DNA from: Paenibacillus tengchongensis
GTDB lineage: Bacteria > Bacillota > Bacilli > Paenibacillales > Paenibacillaceae
Assembly: GCF_008973665.1 (NCBI RefSeq)
Contig: NZ_WACP01000001.1
Coordinates: forward strand, 248,001-312,000
DNA length: 64,000 bases
Reading direction: 5' to 3'
Below are positions 33,807-42,719 of this stretch, piece after piece. Position 1 is the stretch's first letter, and each line of letters opens with the position of its first letter. Below the pieces are notes generated by a model. It searched no databases, was not told where the DNA came from, and was given only the letters and a program-made list of their open reading frames with translations. Made by a program: the position numbers and the translations under genes.

Positions 33807-34283
33807 ATGCTGAAGGTTGAAATCGCCGGGGCGCAGGATGCTGCAGTCCTAACCGAGATTCAAAAACGCGCCTTCGATGCGGATGCGCAGCGATATCAAA
33901 GGCCCGACAACAGCGGCCCGCCCGGATACGACTCTATCGGCTGGCAAGCCGAAATGATCGACAAGGGGTATTACTACAAGCTGCTTGACCATAGCCGGAT
34001 TATCGGCGGGATGCTTGTTTATGCTGCCGGCAAAGAAGAATACAATCTGGTTCGTATTTATATTGATCCCGGCTTCCAGAACCGCGGCTATGGCCGGGAG
34101 GCTATCCGCCGTTTATTCAGCCTTTACCCGGATGCCAGTAAATGGTCACTCGACACCCCGTCATGGGCTGTTAGAAACCAGCACCTGTATACACAGCTTG
34201 GATTTGTCCAGACCAAGATCAACCGTATTCCGGACAGTGAAGATATGTTCTATGAGTATGAGCGGCTGTGTGAAGGCGTTTAA
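33807..34283 (+). CDS. GNAT family N-acetyltransferase
   Basis: A 158-residue acetyltransferase. Acetyl-CoA binding motif A reads VRIYIDPGFQNRGYGREAIRRLF (RNRGYG-type pyrophosphate loop). Before it, GGMLVYAAGKEEYNLV forms the central beta strands. The acceptor is unknown. The ATG at 33807 follows AAGGAAGTGG and gives the usual family length; the longer upstream frame is not supported. Confidence 0.85.
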   Translation: MLKVEIAGAQDAAVLTEIQKRAFDADAQRYQRPDNSGPPGYDSIGWQAEMIDKGYYYKLLDHSRIIGGMLVYAAGKEEYNLVRIYIDPGFQNRGYGREAIRRLFSLYPDASKWSLDTPSWAVRNQHLYTQLGFVQTKINRIPDSEDMFYEYERLCEGV

Positions 34284-34351
34284 CATCTCGTTTCCACTCG
34301 CCCGGTATGAGCTCCGTTGCCGTTAAGCCGGCCTTGATGACCATGCCGTAT

Positions 34352-35200
34352 TCAGACTGCTGCTCCGCCGCTCTGAAGATTAGCCGCTTCAGCAACTCTG
34401 CTCAGCCATTCTCTAACCGCCGCTCCAAAAATGGCCTCCTGCTCCAGATGGAGATTATGACCGGCCCGGTCCAATACTGCGAAGGTGGAATGGGGATACA
34501 GATCGAGCAGCTTTAGCATATCTTTATACCCCGTAAGCGAATCTTGCTTACCGGTAAGGATCAGAGCCGGCTTCTCGAAGACGGGCACATCGTTCACGTC
34601 GAAGCTGAACGGATATCCGCCGCTTGCTTTGATCCGCTGCATAAAGGATTCATCCGCAAGCTTCAGGCCGCACTCTACTTCCCGCTCATACCGCTCCCAG
34701 ACACTGCGGCTCTGCACCACCGTGATCGATGCGAAATCCTCCCAGTCCGCTCCGCTCATCTCGGCAAGCAATGCACTATCCCTATGCATCACCTGGAGGG
34801 CCGGCAGCTCTCTGTCCTGCATTTCCGCGATCACACACGGGCAGAGCAGGAACAACCCGTCAATGATGTCAGCATATTTACGCAGTAAACCCCGGGCCAG
34901 ATAACCGCCGTACGATTGTCCGACAAGGATGAACCGTTCGCCGGGAATCAGCGCTGCGATCATGCGCTCTACTGCCTTCAGCATATCGTCGGAAGAGACC
35001 ATCCAGTCAGCGGCAGGTGTTCGGCCCATACCCGGCAGATCCACATAAATCCGCTTGATTTTATCTTCCTCCGTAAAGAGCGGCTCCAGGCAGCCTGCCA
35101 TCATCCGGTGATCCGGGCCATTGCCATGAAGAATAAGCATCGGCGTGCCCTCTCCAAATTGTTCGTAATTAAAGGTTATGTATCGGTCAGAATGCAGCAT
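34352..35200 (-). CDS. Alpha/beta hydrolase
   Basis: A 282-residue alpha/beta hydrolase. The oxyanion motif is LHGNGPDHRMM, the nucleophile elbow VGQSYGGYLARGLL (Ser), the acid probably Asp in TGKQDSLTG, and the His is in LDRAGHNLHLEQ. A helical cap lies between residues about 130 and 200. Close families include proline iminopeptidase-like and epoxide hydrolase-like enzymes; the substrate is unknown. The gene is convergent with the GNAT gene. Confidence 0.88.
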   Translation of the reverse strand: MLHSDRYITFNYEQFGEGTPMLILHGNGPDHRMMAGCLEPLFTEEDKIKRIYVDLPGMGRTPAADWMVSSDDMLKAVERMIAALIPGERFILVGQSYGGYLARGLLRKYADIIDGLFLLCPCVIAEMQDRELPALQVMHRDSALLAEMSGADWEDFASITVVQSRSVWERYEREVECGLKLADESFMQRIKASGGYPFSFDVNDVPVFEKPALILTGKQDSLTGYKDMLKLLDLYPHSTFAVLDRAGHNLHLEQEAIFGAAVREWLSRVAEAANLQSGGAAV

Positions 35201-35405
35201 GATATTTCCTTCCTCCTCCTTCGAGGCCGGCTAACCGATTCTTACCGTATGAGCTTATTCAGAGGTGCATGGCAAGGTAAGTTCGCTTAGCTCCTCTTGT
35301 ATTTTTTCCCATAAAACAAACATATGTTCCTAAACTAATATAACACAGAGTATTACAGCGAGCAATATAAAATTCCCCACTGGATTTGCGGCTTCCAACA
35401 ACCAC

Positions 35406-35439
35406 GAAAAAAAGAAGCCCCGCTTTCACGCGGAGCTTC
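35406..35439 (-). terminator. Terminator of the ppnP gene
   Basis: On the minus strand GAAGCTCCGC / GCGGGGCTTC forms a hairpin followed by TTTTTTT, 23 bases after the ppnP stop. Confidence 0.88.
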
Positions 35440-35461
35440 CCACTGTTAAACACGAACCAAA

Positions 35462-35779
35462 TTACAAAACCGGGTAAGAACAGCAATAATCAGTTAAAGC
35501 GAACACTTCGAGCGCAAATTTGGAGTTGCCGGGAACATGGAAGGTATCCTTTCCCTTAATCTCCTTCCACACATCTGCGCCGGGAAGCAGCACTTTCAAA
35601 TCGCCGGAGAGTATTTCCATCGTTTCGGGACCGTCAGTACCGAATTCATACACACCGGGCAGCATGATGCCCAGTGTCACCTTGGTTCCGTCCTGCAGTA
35701 ATACAGTGCGGCTCGTTACTTTGCCATCGTAATAGATATTGGCTGCTTTCTGAATGGTTGCGTTGGTAAACTGACTCAT
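35462..35779 (-). CDS. ppnP: Pyrimidine/purine nucleoside phosphorylase (PpnP/YaiE family)
   Basis: A 105-residue cupin-fold protein that matches the PpnP (UPF0345) family over its whole length. It begins with [21 protein letters not shown], then has [26 protein letters not shown] and the ending [15 protein letters not shown]. coli PpnP splits several nucleosides with phosphate. The gene sits next to tkt on the same strand, and ribose-1-phosphate could feed the pentose phosphate pathway. Confidence 0.93.
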   Translation of the reverse strand: MSQFTNATIQKAANIYYDGKVTSRTVLLQDGTKVTLGIMLPGVYEFGTDGPETMEILSGDLKVLLPGADVWKEIKGKDTFHVPGNSKFALEVFALTDYCCSYPVL

Positions 35780-35815
35780 ATGCTTGCTCTCCCCCTTGTC
35801 TTAACTTGCGTTCTA

Positions 35816-37867
35816 TTATAACAGGGCTTTTACGCGGCTCACAACATTTTCTACTGTAAAGCCGTATTCCTTCATTACCTTGTCCCCAGGTGCGGAAGCG
35901 CCGAAGGTCGTGATGCCGAGAATGTCGCCTTGATCGCCGACATAACGCTCCCAGCCGAAGGTCTGCGCCATTTCCACAGCCAGACGAGCCTTAACGTCAG
36001 GCAGGATGACGGAATCGCGGTAAGCCTTGTCCTGCTTCTCGAACAGATCCCAGCTCGGCAAGCTGATGACACGAACCTCGATGCCTTCTTCAGCCAGAGC
36101 GGCCTGTGCCTTCACTGCGAGCTGCACTTCCGAGCCGGTCGCAATGATCTGTGCCTGCGGCTTGCCGTTCTTGGCGTCGGAGACTACGTATCCGCCGCGC
36201 TTGATGTTCTCGCGGACGCCTTCTACCGTGCCTTCGAGGATCGGCAGATTTTGACGGGTTAATACCAGCGCTACCGGATTGGATTTGTTCTCAACAGCAT
36301 AAGCCCACGCAGCCGAAGTTTCGTTGGCATCGGCCGGACGGATCACAGTCAAGCCCGGAATGATGCGCAGGGAAGCCAGCTGTTCGATCGGTTCATGCGT
36401 TGGGCCGTCTTCGCCGACAGCGATACTGTCGTGAGTAAGCACGTAAGTCACCGGCAGCTTCATGATTGAAGCCAGACGAACCGCCGGACGCAGGTAATCG
36501 GTGAATACGAAGAACGTTCCGCCGAATACTTTCAGGCCGCTGTGCAGTGCAATACCGTTCATGGCAGCTGCCATACCGAATTCACGTACGCCGAAGTAGA
36601 TGTTACGGCCGTCGTAAGATTCGGAAGTGAACTGGGTCAGGCCCTTCAAGTGAGTCATGGTCGAGCTTTCCAGGTCGGCCGAACCGCCTACGAGCTGCGG
36701 AATGCCGGCAGCCAGTCCGTTCAGGGCATTACCGGAAGCGACACGGGTGGATACTGCTTTATCTTCAGCTGTGAAGAACGGCAATTGGGCATCCCAGCCT
36801 TCAGGCAGATCGCCGTTTACCGCAGTTTCGAACTGGGCGGCAAGCTCCGGATAGGCCGCTTTATAGGCAGCGAATTTCTCATCCCATGCTTTGTTGGCGG
36901 CAATGCCGTTTTCTTTCACTTCGGCAAAACGGGCGCGCACTTCATCAGGTACATAGAAATCTTCCTCGTATACCCATTTGTAGAATTCTTTGGTCAGTTT
37001 GGCTTCGTCGGCACCCAGAGGAGAACCGTGCGTACCGCCGTGGCCGCCTTTACCCTGTTTGTTCGGGCTGCCGTAGCCGATAACAGTCTTCACTTCAATC
37101 AGCGTCGGCTTGCCGCTCTCCGCTTGTCCATCGGCAATAGCTTGAGCGAGCGCCGGGAGATCATTACCGTCTTCTACGCGCAGCACTTGCCAGCCGTAGG
37201 CTTCGAAACGCTTCGCGACATTCTCGGAGAAGGCCAGGTTCAGCTTACCGTCGAGAGAGATGTCATTGGAATCATACAATACAATCAGTTTGCCCAGCTT
37301 CAGGTGTCCGGCCAGGGAAGCGGATTCCGAAGAAATGCCTTCCATCAAGTCACCGTCGCCGCAAATAGCATACGTATAGTGGTCTACTACATTATATTCA
37401 TCCTTGTTGTAGGTCGCTGCGAGCTGCGCTTCAGCCATCGCCATCCCTACAGCCATGCCGATCCCTTGGCCCAGCGGACCAGTCGTAGCGTCAACGCCGG
37501 CGGTGTGGCCGAATTCCGGATGGCCCGGAGTCAAGCTGCCCCATTGGCGGAACTGCTTCAATTCTTCCATCGGCAGATCGTAGCCGCTGAGGTGCAGCAA
37601 GCTGTACAGCAGCATGGAACCGTGTCCTGCGGACAGCACAAAACGGTCGCGGTTGACCCAAGTCGGGTGGTCCGGGTTATGATTCATGGTTTTCGCAAAC
37701 AGCTGGTAACCCATCGGGGCGGAGCCCATCGGCATCCCCGGATGGCCGGAGTTGGCTTTTTCAATGGCATCAATGGCTAAAGTACGGATGGTGGTAATGG
37801 CCAAGTTATCCACTACAGAATTCTCATCTTTATGGATCGCTTGTTCTTTTGCCTTCTGTTCTGTCAT
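35816..37867 (-). CDS. tkt: Transketolase
   Basis: A 683-residue thiamine-diphosphate enzyme of the pentose phosphate pathway. It starts, after a short polar leader, with [21 protein letters not shown]. The ThDP motif is [12 protein letters not shown] with DSNDISLDG following, and the pyrimidine domain has [24 protein letters not shown]. The C-terminal domain ends [22 protein letters not shown]. The ATG has AGAGGAGG upstream. A sigma-A-type promoter lies about 45-75 bases before the start. Confidence 0.98.
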   Translation of the reverse strand: MTEQKAKEQAIHKDENSVVDNLAITTIRTLAIDAIEKANSGHPGMPMGSAPMGYQLFAKTMNHNPDHPTWVNRDRFVLSAGHGSMLLYSLLHLSGYDLPMEELKQFRQWGSLTPGHPEFGHTAGVDATTGPLGQGIGMAVGMAMAEAQLAATYNKDEYNVVDHYTYAICGDGDLMEGISSESASLAGHLKLGKLIVLYDSNDISLDGKLNLAFSENVAKRFEAYGWQVLRVEDGNDLPALAQAIADGQAESGKPTLIEVKTVIGYGSPNKQGKGGHGGTHGSPLGADEAKLTKEFYKWVYEEDFYVPDEVRARFAEVKENGIAANKAWDEKFAAYKAAYPELAAQFETAVNGDLPEGWDAQLPFFTAEDKAVSTRVASGNALNGLAAGIPQLVGGSADLESSTMTHLKGLTQFTSESYDGRNIYFGVREFGMAAAMNGIALHSGLKVFGGTFFVFTDYLRPAVRLASIMKLPVTYVLTHDSIAVGEDGPTHEPIEQLASLRIIPGLTVIRPADANETSAAWAYAVENKSNPVALVLTRQNLPILEGTVEGVRENIKRGGYVVSDAKNGKPQAQIIATGSEVQLAVKAQAALAEEGIEVRVISLPSWDLFEKQDKAYRDSVILPDVKARLAVEMAQTFGWERYVGDQGDILGITTFGASAPGDKVMKEYGFTVENVVSRVKALL

Positions 37868-37911
37868 GCAATAGATCCTCCTCTAAAATCAAGAATGTCA
37901 TTTTGACTATT

Positions 37912-37941
37912 ATTGTATCACTAATGTGGAAGCATTACCAA
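37912..37941 (-). promoter_or_regulatory. Sigma-A-type promoter of tkt
   Basis: On the minus strand TTGGTA (37941-37936), an 18-base spacer and TACAAT (37917-37912) lie 45 bases before the tkt ATG. The intergenic region also holds an imperfect hairpin near 38028-38062 (ctttggtctag / ctaagactaaag). Confidence 0.5.
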
Positions 37942-38145
37942 TATTGTTTTTGAGATCAGCAACGAAACAGCTTATGTTGCGTAAATAATGGTGTTCTATA
38001 CAGCCCCCGGTTCTTTCATGTGACTTAGCCTTTGGTCTAGTTTCTATCTAAGACTAAAGTTTGTTTCCCAAAGCTGGATTATACAGTAAGATGTAGATAC
38101 TTCAACGGGCATTAAAGAGCATGTTTCAATGAGGGGGATTTACAT

Positions 38146-38763
38146 ATGGGCCATCCTAAAAATATATACATAGTGCTTACCGCAACCGGAACTTTATTCA
38201 GCAAAATGATTCAATGCTTTACCAGAGCCGAGCTTAATCACGCCTCCATCGCTTTTGACAGCGGACTGCAGGAAGTGTACAGCTTTGGACGCAAAACCTG
38301 TCATAACCCTTTTACAGCCGGACTGATCCGCGAGAACTTCAGCCACCCTTTTTACAGAAAGACGGGCTGTGCGATTTACAAGGTTACAGTCAGCAGCGAA
38401 GAATACGAGGCGATGCATCACCGCGTGCAAACCATGATGCAGCAGCAGGAGGTGTACAGATATCATCTCATGGGCCTGCTGGGTGTCCTGCTGAATATTG
38501 AATTTGAAAAAGAAAACGCCTATTTTTGCTCTCATTTTGTGGCTTCCATTCTGGAGGAAAGCGCGTTTCAGCCGGTAGCCAAGCCGCCCTGCTTCGTAAC
38601 GCCTGAGGATTTCGCAGCTTCCCTGCGTGCCCACAAAATTTATAAGGGCAATCTTACATACTATCTGCGCAGCAAATCCGGAAGCGCCGTTCTGCCGGGC
38701 AGACAAGCCAAACGTACATACAGCAGTTATACTTATCCCGGCGGCATGGTGGAACGAGTGTAA
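38146..38763 (+). CDS. Unassigned papain/NlpC-P60-fold-like protein
   Basis: A 205-residue cytoplasmic-looking protein without a signal peptide. It has the pattern of the permuted NlpC/P60 (YiiX-type) papain fold: a His in ELNHASIAFD with an adjacent YSFGRK segment, then a Cys in NAYFCSHFVASILEES. If right, it would be a cysteine hydrolase or amidase acting on lipids or peptides. The sequence is otherwise unfamiliar to me. GAGGGGG precedes the ATG by eight bases. It is a lone plus-strand gene beside locus A, with the terminator of locus A downstream. Confidence 0.7.
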   Translation: MGHPKNIYIVLTATGTLFSKMIQCFTRAELNHASIAFDSGLQEVYSFGRKTCHNPFTAGLIRENFSHPFYRKTGCAIYKVTVSSEEYEAMHHRVQTMMQQQEVYRYHLMGLLGVLLNIEFEKENAYFCSHFVASILEESAFQPVAKPPCFVTPEDFAASLRAHKIYKGNLTYYLRSKSGSAVLPGRQAKRTYSSYTYPGGMVERV

Positions 38764-38780
38764 TAAAGTCTGGGATAAAG

Positions 38781-38818
38781 AATAAAAACCGGGAGGGCTC
38801 TTGTCCGAGCACCCCGGC
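38781..38818 (-). terminator. Terminator of the locus A operon
   Basis: On the minus strand an imperfect GC-rich stem (CCGGGGTGCTC / GAGCCCTCCCGG) is followed by TTTTTATTC, 13 bases after the last stop codon of locus A. Confidence 0.72.
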
Positions 38819-38830
38819 CTGATTGAACGC

Positions 38831-41800
38831 TTATTTAATTCTGTGACTGCGGTAATACTGGCTCCAGTCTCCGAGTATAGTCACAGTGACTGTATCTGTT
38901 TTTGTGTTATATGAATTACTCGCCGTAAATGTAAAGCTGAGCGGCCCGTCAGGCAGCTGATCAAAGGCCGGATCGGACAATTCGCCGGTCCACACGGTTC
39001 GTTCGCCGTTTGCCGCTGATAGTGGTACGGTATAGCCGCCGCTCATCGTCACCACTACCGTATCCGGCATCCCGGTCGCATTCGCCTGCAGCACGAACTT
39101 TTCCCCCGCCCAAAACACGTGATATCCCCGCGGACTCTCCGGAGTTCCGCTTGTCTTCACATTATAGGCCTGCCGGTTCTCATTCCAATCCGCTGTATGC
39201 TGCACCGCCCCCCGCACAGTCAGCAGATTCACCATGAAATATTTGCGCGGTGAGACGTCGCTCCACCCGTAGCCGTCATAGACTTCCGCTTCCACGGCGT
39301 ATATTTCGTTCTCTTGCAGCGCCCCTGCCGGGATCGTCCATTGCTTGGCACCGGAGGTCTGTTCACCGGACTGCGCCTGAATGCTTCCGCCAGCGACGCG
39401 GATAACCCGCACCCTAAACCGCTGCTGCTCATCTCCGTCTGCATCCTGGTAAGCCCACTTGATGATTGGAGTCAGCGTATTAACAATGGACGGATTGGCT
39501 TGACTGTCGCTTGCCGGATACATAAGATTGACGCTTGGCAGCCGGTTGACCACCGTAATATTCTGTGCAATTTCCCGTGACAACCCCAGGGAGTCGGTAA
39601 CCACTTGCCGTAACGTGAAGGCTCCGTTCGAAGTAAACTGCTTGCTGAAGCTTGCCAGCGAGCTGGCAAGCCCCTCGCTTGCGCCGGCCGGCTTCAGATA
39701 ATAGTTGTACCTGATGCTGTCGCCCTTCGGGATATCTACATCCGTTGCCGTTCCGGTGATATTCAGCACATCTGTCCGGTAAATCGGCCCGGCCGCTGCA
39801 TTGCGCCCGGTGTCGGTGAGCAGTGTGAAGCCCGCCTGGGGAGGGCTGTCGATGATGAAAGCCCGTTCATTGGAGATATCCGACCAGGAATTCAACGAAT
39901 ATACTCTTCCGAGAACAGTAAACAATTGAAACCTCTCAAAAGTACCATTGGGAACTTGATACTGCCGGATCGTTCCGCTGCCATCCGGATTCTCAATCGC
40001 CCTGGCCAAAATACTGTCCTTTGTGTAGAACTCCAGCGTGTACTTTTCCTGCGGGTCCCCCTCAGGATCGGCGTAGGTCCAGGCGATCAGCGGATCGCCT
40101 GCAAGCCCGGCGTCAATAATAGCCGGATTAGCCGCTGTACCCACCGGAGACGTTAGTGTCATCGAAGGCTTCAGATTTTCACGAACGGTCACCTTCAGGC
40201 TGGCCACATTGGATTTGGCACCAATCTGGTCAATGACCCAATGATCGATCGTGTAGATTCCTGTACGGTAAAAGGTTATGTCAATCGACTTATGATTACG
40301 CAGAATGGTAGCTTGGCCCTCGCTGTCGATGACCCGCCAGTAATACTGCAGGCTGTTTACATCCGAGCTGTCCAGGTCGGACGCTCCGGATGTGTACGTC
40401 CGGGAAGTGTACTGTGTAGCTTCTGCCTGCCCGGATACCTCCGCTGTCGGAACGTGGTTCAATACTTCGAACACTCGTGTTGCATACGCCTCTTGGCTGC
40501 CGTCGGACACATTCAGGCGCATTTCCCAGTCCGGAGAAATGGCCTTTTGCTCCGATACGCCTAAGCCGCGAATCAGCTCCCGTATGCTGATACTTTGATT
40601 CTGGTTCCTTCCGGAATAACTATAACTGCTGGTCCCTTTACGTCCATACCAGGTGTACGTCAGCGAATCACCATCCGCATCCGGATCTGGCGTTGTATTT
40701 TCCATCACCACAATATCATCACGGTACACTTGAGCAGGCATGCTGAACTGTGCCAATGGCTTGAAATTTAACACGCTGGCCCGCCCGGCGTAACCCTTGG
40801 ACCAAGCTCCCTGGCTGTCCCGTACCCTCAGGACTACCTCATAGCTGCCAACCCCGTAATTTGTAAGACTCGGCGGAACGACAAAAGCCCCGTTGGAGTA
40901 GTAAACCTGAGCTCCATCTTTGCGGATTATCCATTCATACCTGTCCAGTACATCATTATCCGGGTCGTATGATTTATCTGTTATAGTGGTGCTCTTACGG
41001 TAACTCACATTTAGCGGATCAATTATAAATTTAGCTTCCGGGGGAAGATTAGAGCCTGTGCCAAGCTGTTGTGAAGTCCAATCAGACCAGACGCCTACGC
41101 TCTTCGGTCCATCCATATCCCTGACCCGAAGGCGTAATTCGTAGGCTTCATTAGTTGGCCTGCTGCTCAGTTGGCCGTCGTTCCAGGCTTCATCTCCCAC
41201 CTTCCGCCATTGCCACTGGCGGTCTATCAGCCCCTTGTTGTATGCGGTCATATGGTCAATATCATAGGAATGATCGGTTATTTGAATCTTGTTTCCGTTA
41301 AGTTTAGCCGCAAACAAGGATGTCGGCTGCCGATGGACAAGAAACACGAGCGAGGATTCGTTGTCCCTGCTCCATTTTCTAAATTCATCGAAGCGATCTC
41401 CTTGCGGATTATCCCGTACTTGAACAGTTGCGTTATAAGCACCTGGATATGCAAATGAAGTGTACATGGTTGAACGCCATAACCCTGAATCGCCAAGCGT
41501 TCCCATCGGGTTATCAAAGAAAGCAGGCTCATGATCGTATTTAAACCTGGTTGAGAGTTGCGGGTCGCCCTCGTAATCCCTATAGGAGGTACCTATCTCC
41601 ACTGGTGAATTAATGAGGTAATAGTTCTTATTCAACAGTTTATTTTTCACACTGAAGGTGAATTGCCCGACCGCTTTATAGCCCCGCTTATCGATTACCG
41701 TCACAATCCCCGAATAACTGCCGGGTGGAATGGAATCGCTAATTGCATCGATAGGAACCGAGAAATACTGTGCGGTATACGTATTGTAGACTTTGACTTT

Positions 41801-42709
41801 GCGGTAATACATATTCGGCACTTCAACAATGACAACCAGCTCCTCATTGTCCGGGTCCTGTGCGTATCCGGTCACGTCAAGTAGGTTCTGGCCCTCCACA
41901 TTATAGAGGGTGGCACCCTTTTGTGTTGTCAGAGAGAGCGACGGCGGAGAATTCACCTCCAGTTTTGCTACAGTTGTATCCATTAGCGGATAGAATGCGT
42001 CAAACCCACTGTATAGCCAATCCTGAAATTTAAACACAGTCCGGATCGCCTTGGGGTCATTAATCAGGATGCGGTGATTCAGCCAATCCGCTTTAGAGTA
42101 ATCCGCCAGGTAACTGCCAGCAGGAATGATTTTTTCCGTATATACATTTGGTGTGATCACGTCCTGATAACTTGTGTTGGGATATCTATGATCAACCTCG
42201 TAAAATAGATTACCCTCTGAACCCGGAATAGCCGGAAAATCCCTCCATATATTCCCGGCATCATCCTGCATATCGCCAATGGTGAGTTGGGTAACGCCTA
42301 TATTTGCACGGCCATACAGATGCTTAAAATAATACTCATCTCCGCTATGGCGCGGGACACGGTCGATATTAAGCGTCAGCTTGATTTCAGACATATCATA
42401 CGACAGTTGTCTCGTGACGCGGTTAAACCTGATATTCGAGATTTTGAAGCTGCTGCGGTGGGCAGTAATTGTCGATTTAATATAATACAAATAGTAGTCA
42501 TTAATCCCATCTGCACTCTGAGGTGTAACCAGGGACCCGCTAAATGCCGGAACCTCAACATCCATGAAATTTACAATTGTGGTATCCAAAGCTTTCACCT
42601 GGTGGTTTGGCAGAACCGGAATCATTACTGCAACCATCGCTATACACATGATAATCTTGCTAAATACCCTCCAAACAGAATGCCGCGCGCTCTGTCTTCT
42701 CACCCTCAT
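38831..42709 (-). CDS. Very large secreted protein with PKD/Ig-like repeats (locus A)
   Basis: A 1292-residue exported protein. The N-terminus has a basic stretch and a hydrophobic core ending at HQVKALDT, a probable type I signal peptide. The rest is a series of beta-sandwich domains with PKD-like words: SYDPDNDVLDRYEW, PDPDADGDSLTYTW, ASDLDSSDVNSLQYYW, YADPEGDPQEKYTLEF and YQDADGDEQQRFRVRV. No LPXTG anchor, S-layer domain or membrane anchor was seen; it ends WSQYYRSHRIK. Its SD overlaps the end of the preceding gene (stop TGA within GGTGAGAAAGGATAG). A fibre-like or adhesive surface protein served by the Tad-like machine is inferred from the operon. Confidence 0.85.
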   Translation of the reverse strand: MRVRRQSARHSVWRVFSKIIMCIAMVAVMIPVLPNHQVKALDTTIVNFMDVEVPAFSGSLVTPQSADGINDYYLYYIKSTITAHRSSFKISNIRFNRVTRQLSYDMSEIKLTLNIDRVPRHSGDEYYFKHLYGRANIGVTQLTIGDMQDDAGNIWRDFPAIPGSEGNLFYEVDHRYPNTSYQDVITPNVYTEKIIPAGSYLADYSKADWLNHRILINDPKAIRTVFKFQDWLYSGFDAFYPLMDTTVAKLEVNSPPSLSLTTQKGATLYNVEGQNLLDVTGYAQDPDNEELVVIVEVPNMYYRKVKVYNTYTAQYFSVPIDAISDSIPPGSYSGIVTVIDKRGYKAVGQFTFSVKNKLLNKNYYLINSPVEIGTSYRDYEGDPQLSTRFKYDHEPAFFDNPMGTLGDSGLWRSTMYTSFAYPGAYNATVQVRDNPQGDRFDEFRKWSRDNESSLVFLVHRQPTSLFAAKLNGNKIQITDHSYDIDHMTAYNKGLIDRQWQWRKVGDEAWNDGQLSSRPTNEAYELRLRVRDMDGPKSVGVWSDWTSQQLGTGSNLPPEAKFIIDPLNVSYRKSTTITDKSYDPDNDVLDRYEWIIRKDGAQVYYSNGAFVVPPSLTNYGVGSYEVVLRVRDSQGAWSKGYAGRASVLNFKPLAQFSMPAQVYRDDIVVMENTTPDPDADGDSLTYTWYGRKGTSSYSYSGRNQNQSISIRELIRGLGVSEQKAISPDWEMRLNVSDGSQEAYATRVFEVLNHVPTAEVSGQAEATQYTSRTYTSGASDLDSSDVNSLQYYWRVIDSEGQATILRNHKSIDITFYRTGIYTIDHWVIDQIGAKSNVASLKVTVRENLKPSMTLTSPVGTAANPAIIDAGLAGDPLIAWTYADPEGDPQEKYTLEFYTKDSILARAIENPDGSGTIRQYQVPNGTFERFQLFTVLGRVYSLNSWSDISNERAFIIDSPPQAGFTLLTDTGRNAAAGPIYRTDVLNITGTATDVDIPKGDSIRYNYYLKPAGASEGLASSLASFSKQFTSNGAFTLRQVVTDSLGLSREIAQNITVVNRLPSVNLMYPASDSQANPSIVNTLTPIIKWAYQDADGDEQQRFRVRVIRVAGGSIQAQSGEQTSGAKQWTIPAGALQENEIYAVEAEVYDGYGWSDVSPRKYFMVNLLTVRGAVQHTADWNENRQAYNVKTSGTPESPRGYHVFWAGEKFVLQANATGMPDTVVVTMSGGYTVPLSAANGERTVWTGELSDPAFDQLPDGPLSFTFTASNSYNTKTDTVTVTILGDWSQYYRSHRIK

Positions 42710-42719
42710 CTATCCTTTC

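Noticed and set aside
36542..37780. A 412-codon plus-strand frame opposite tkt
   Set aside because: It is the antisense shadow of transketolase; the GC-rich codon bias keeps it open and the protein resembles nothing.
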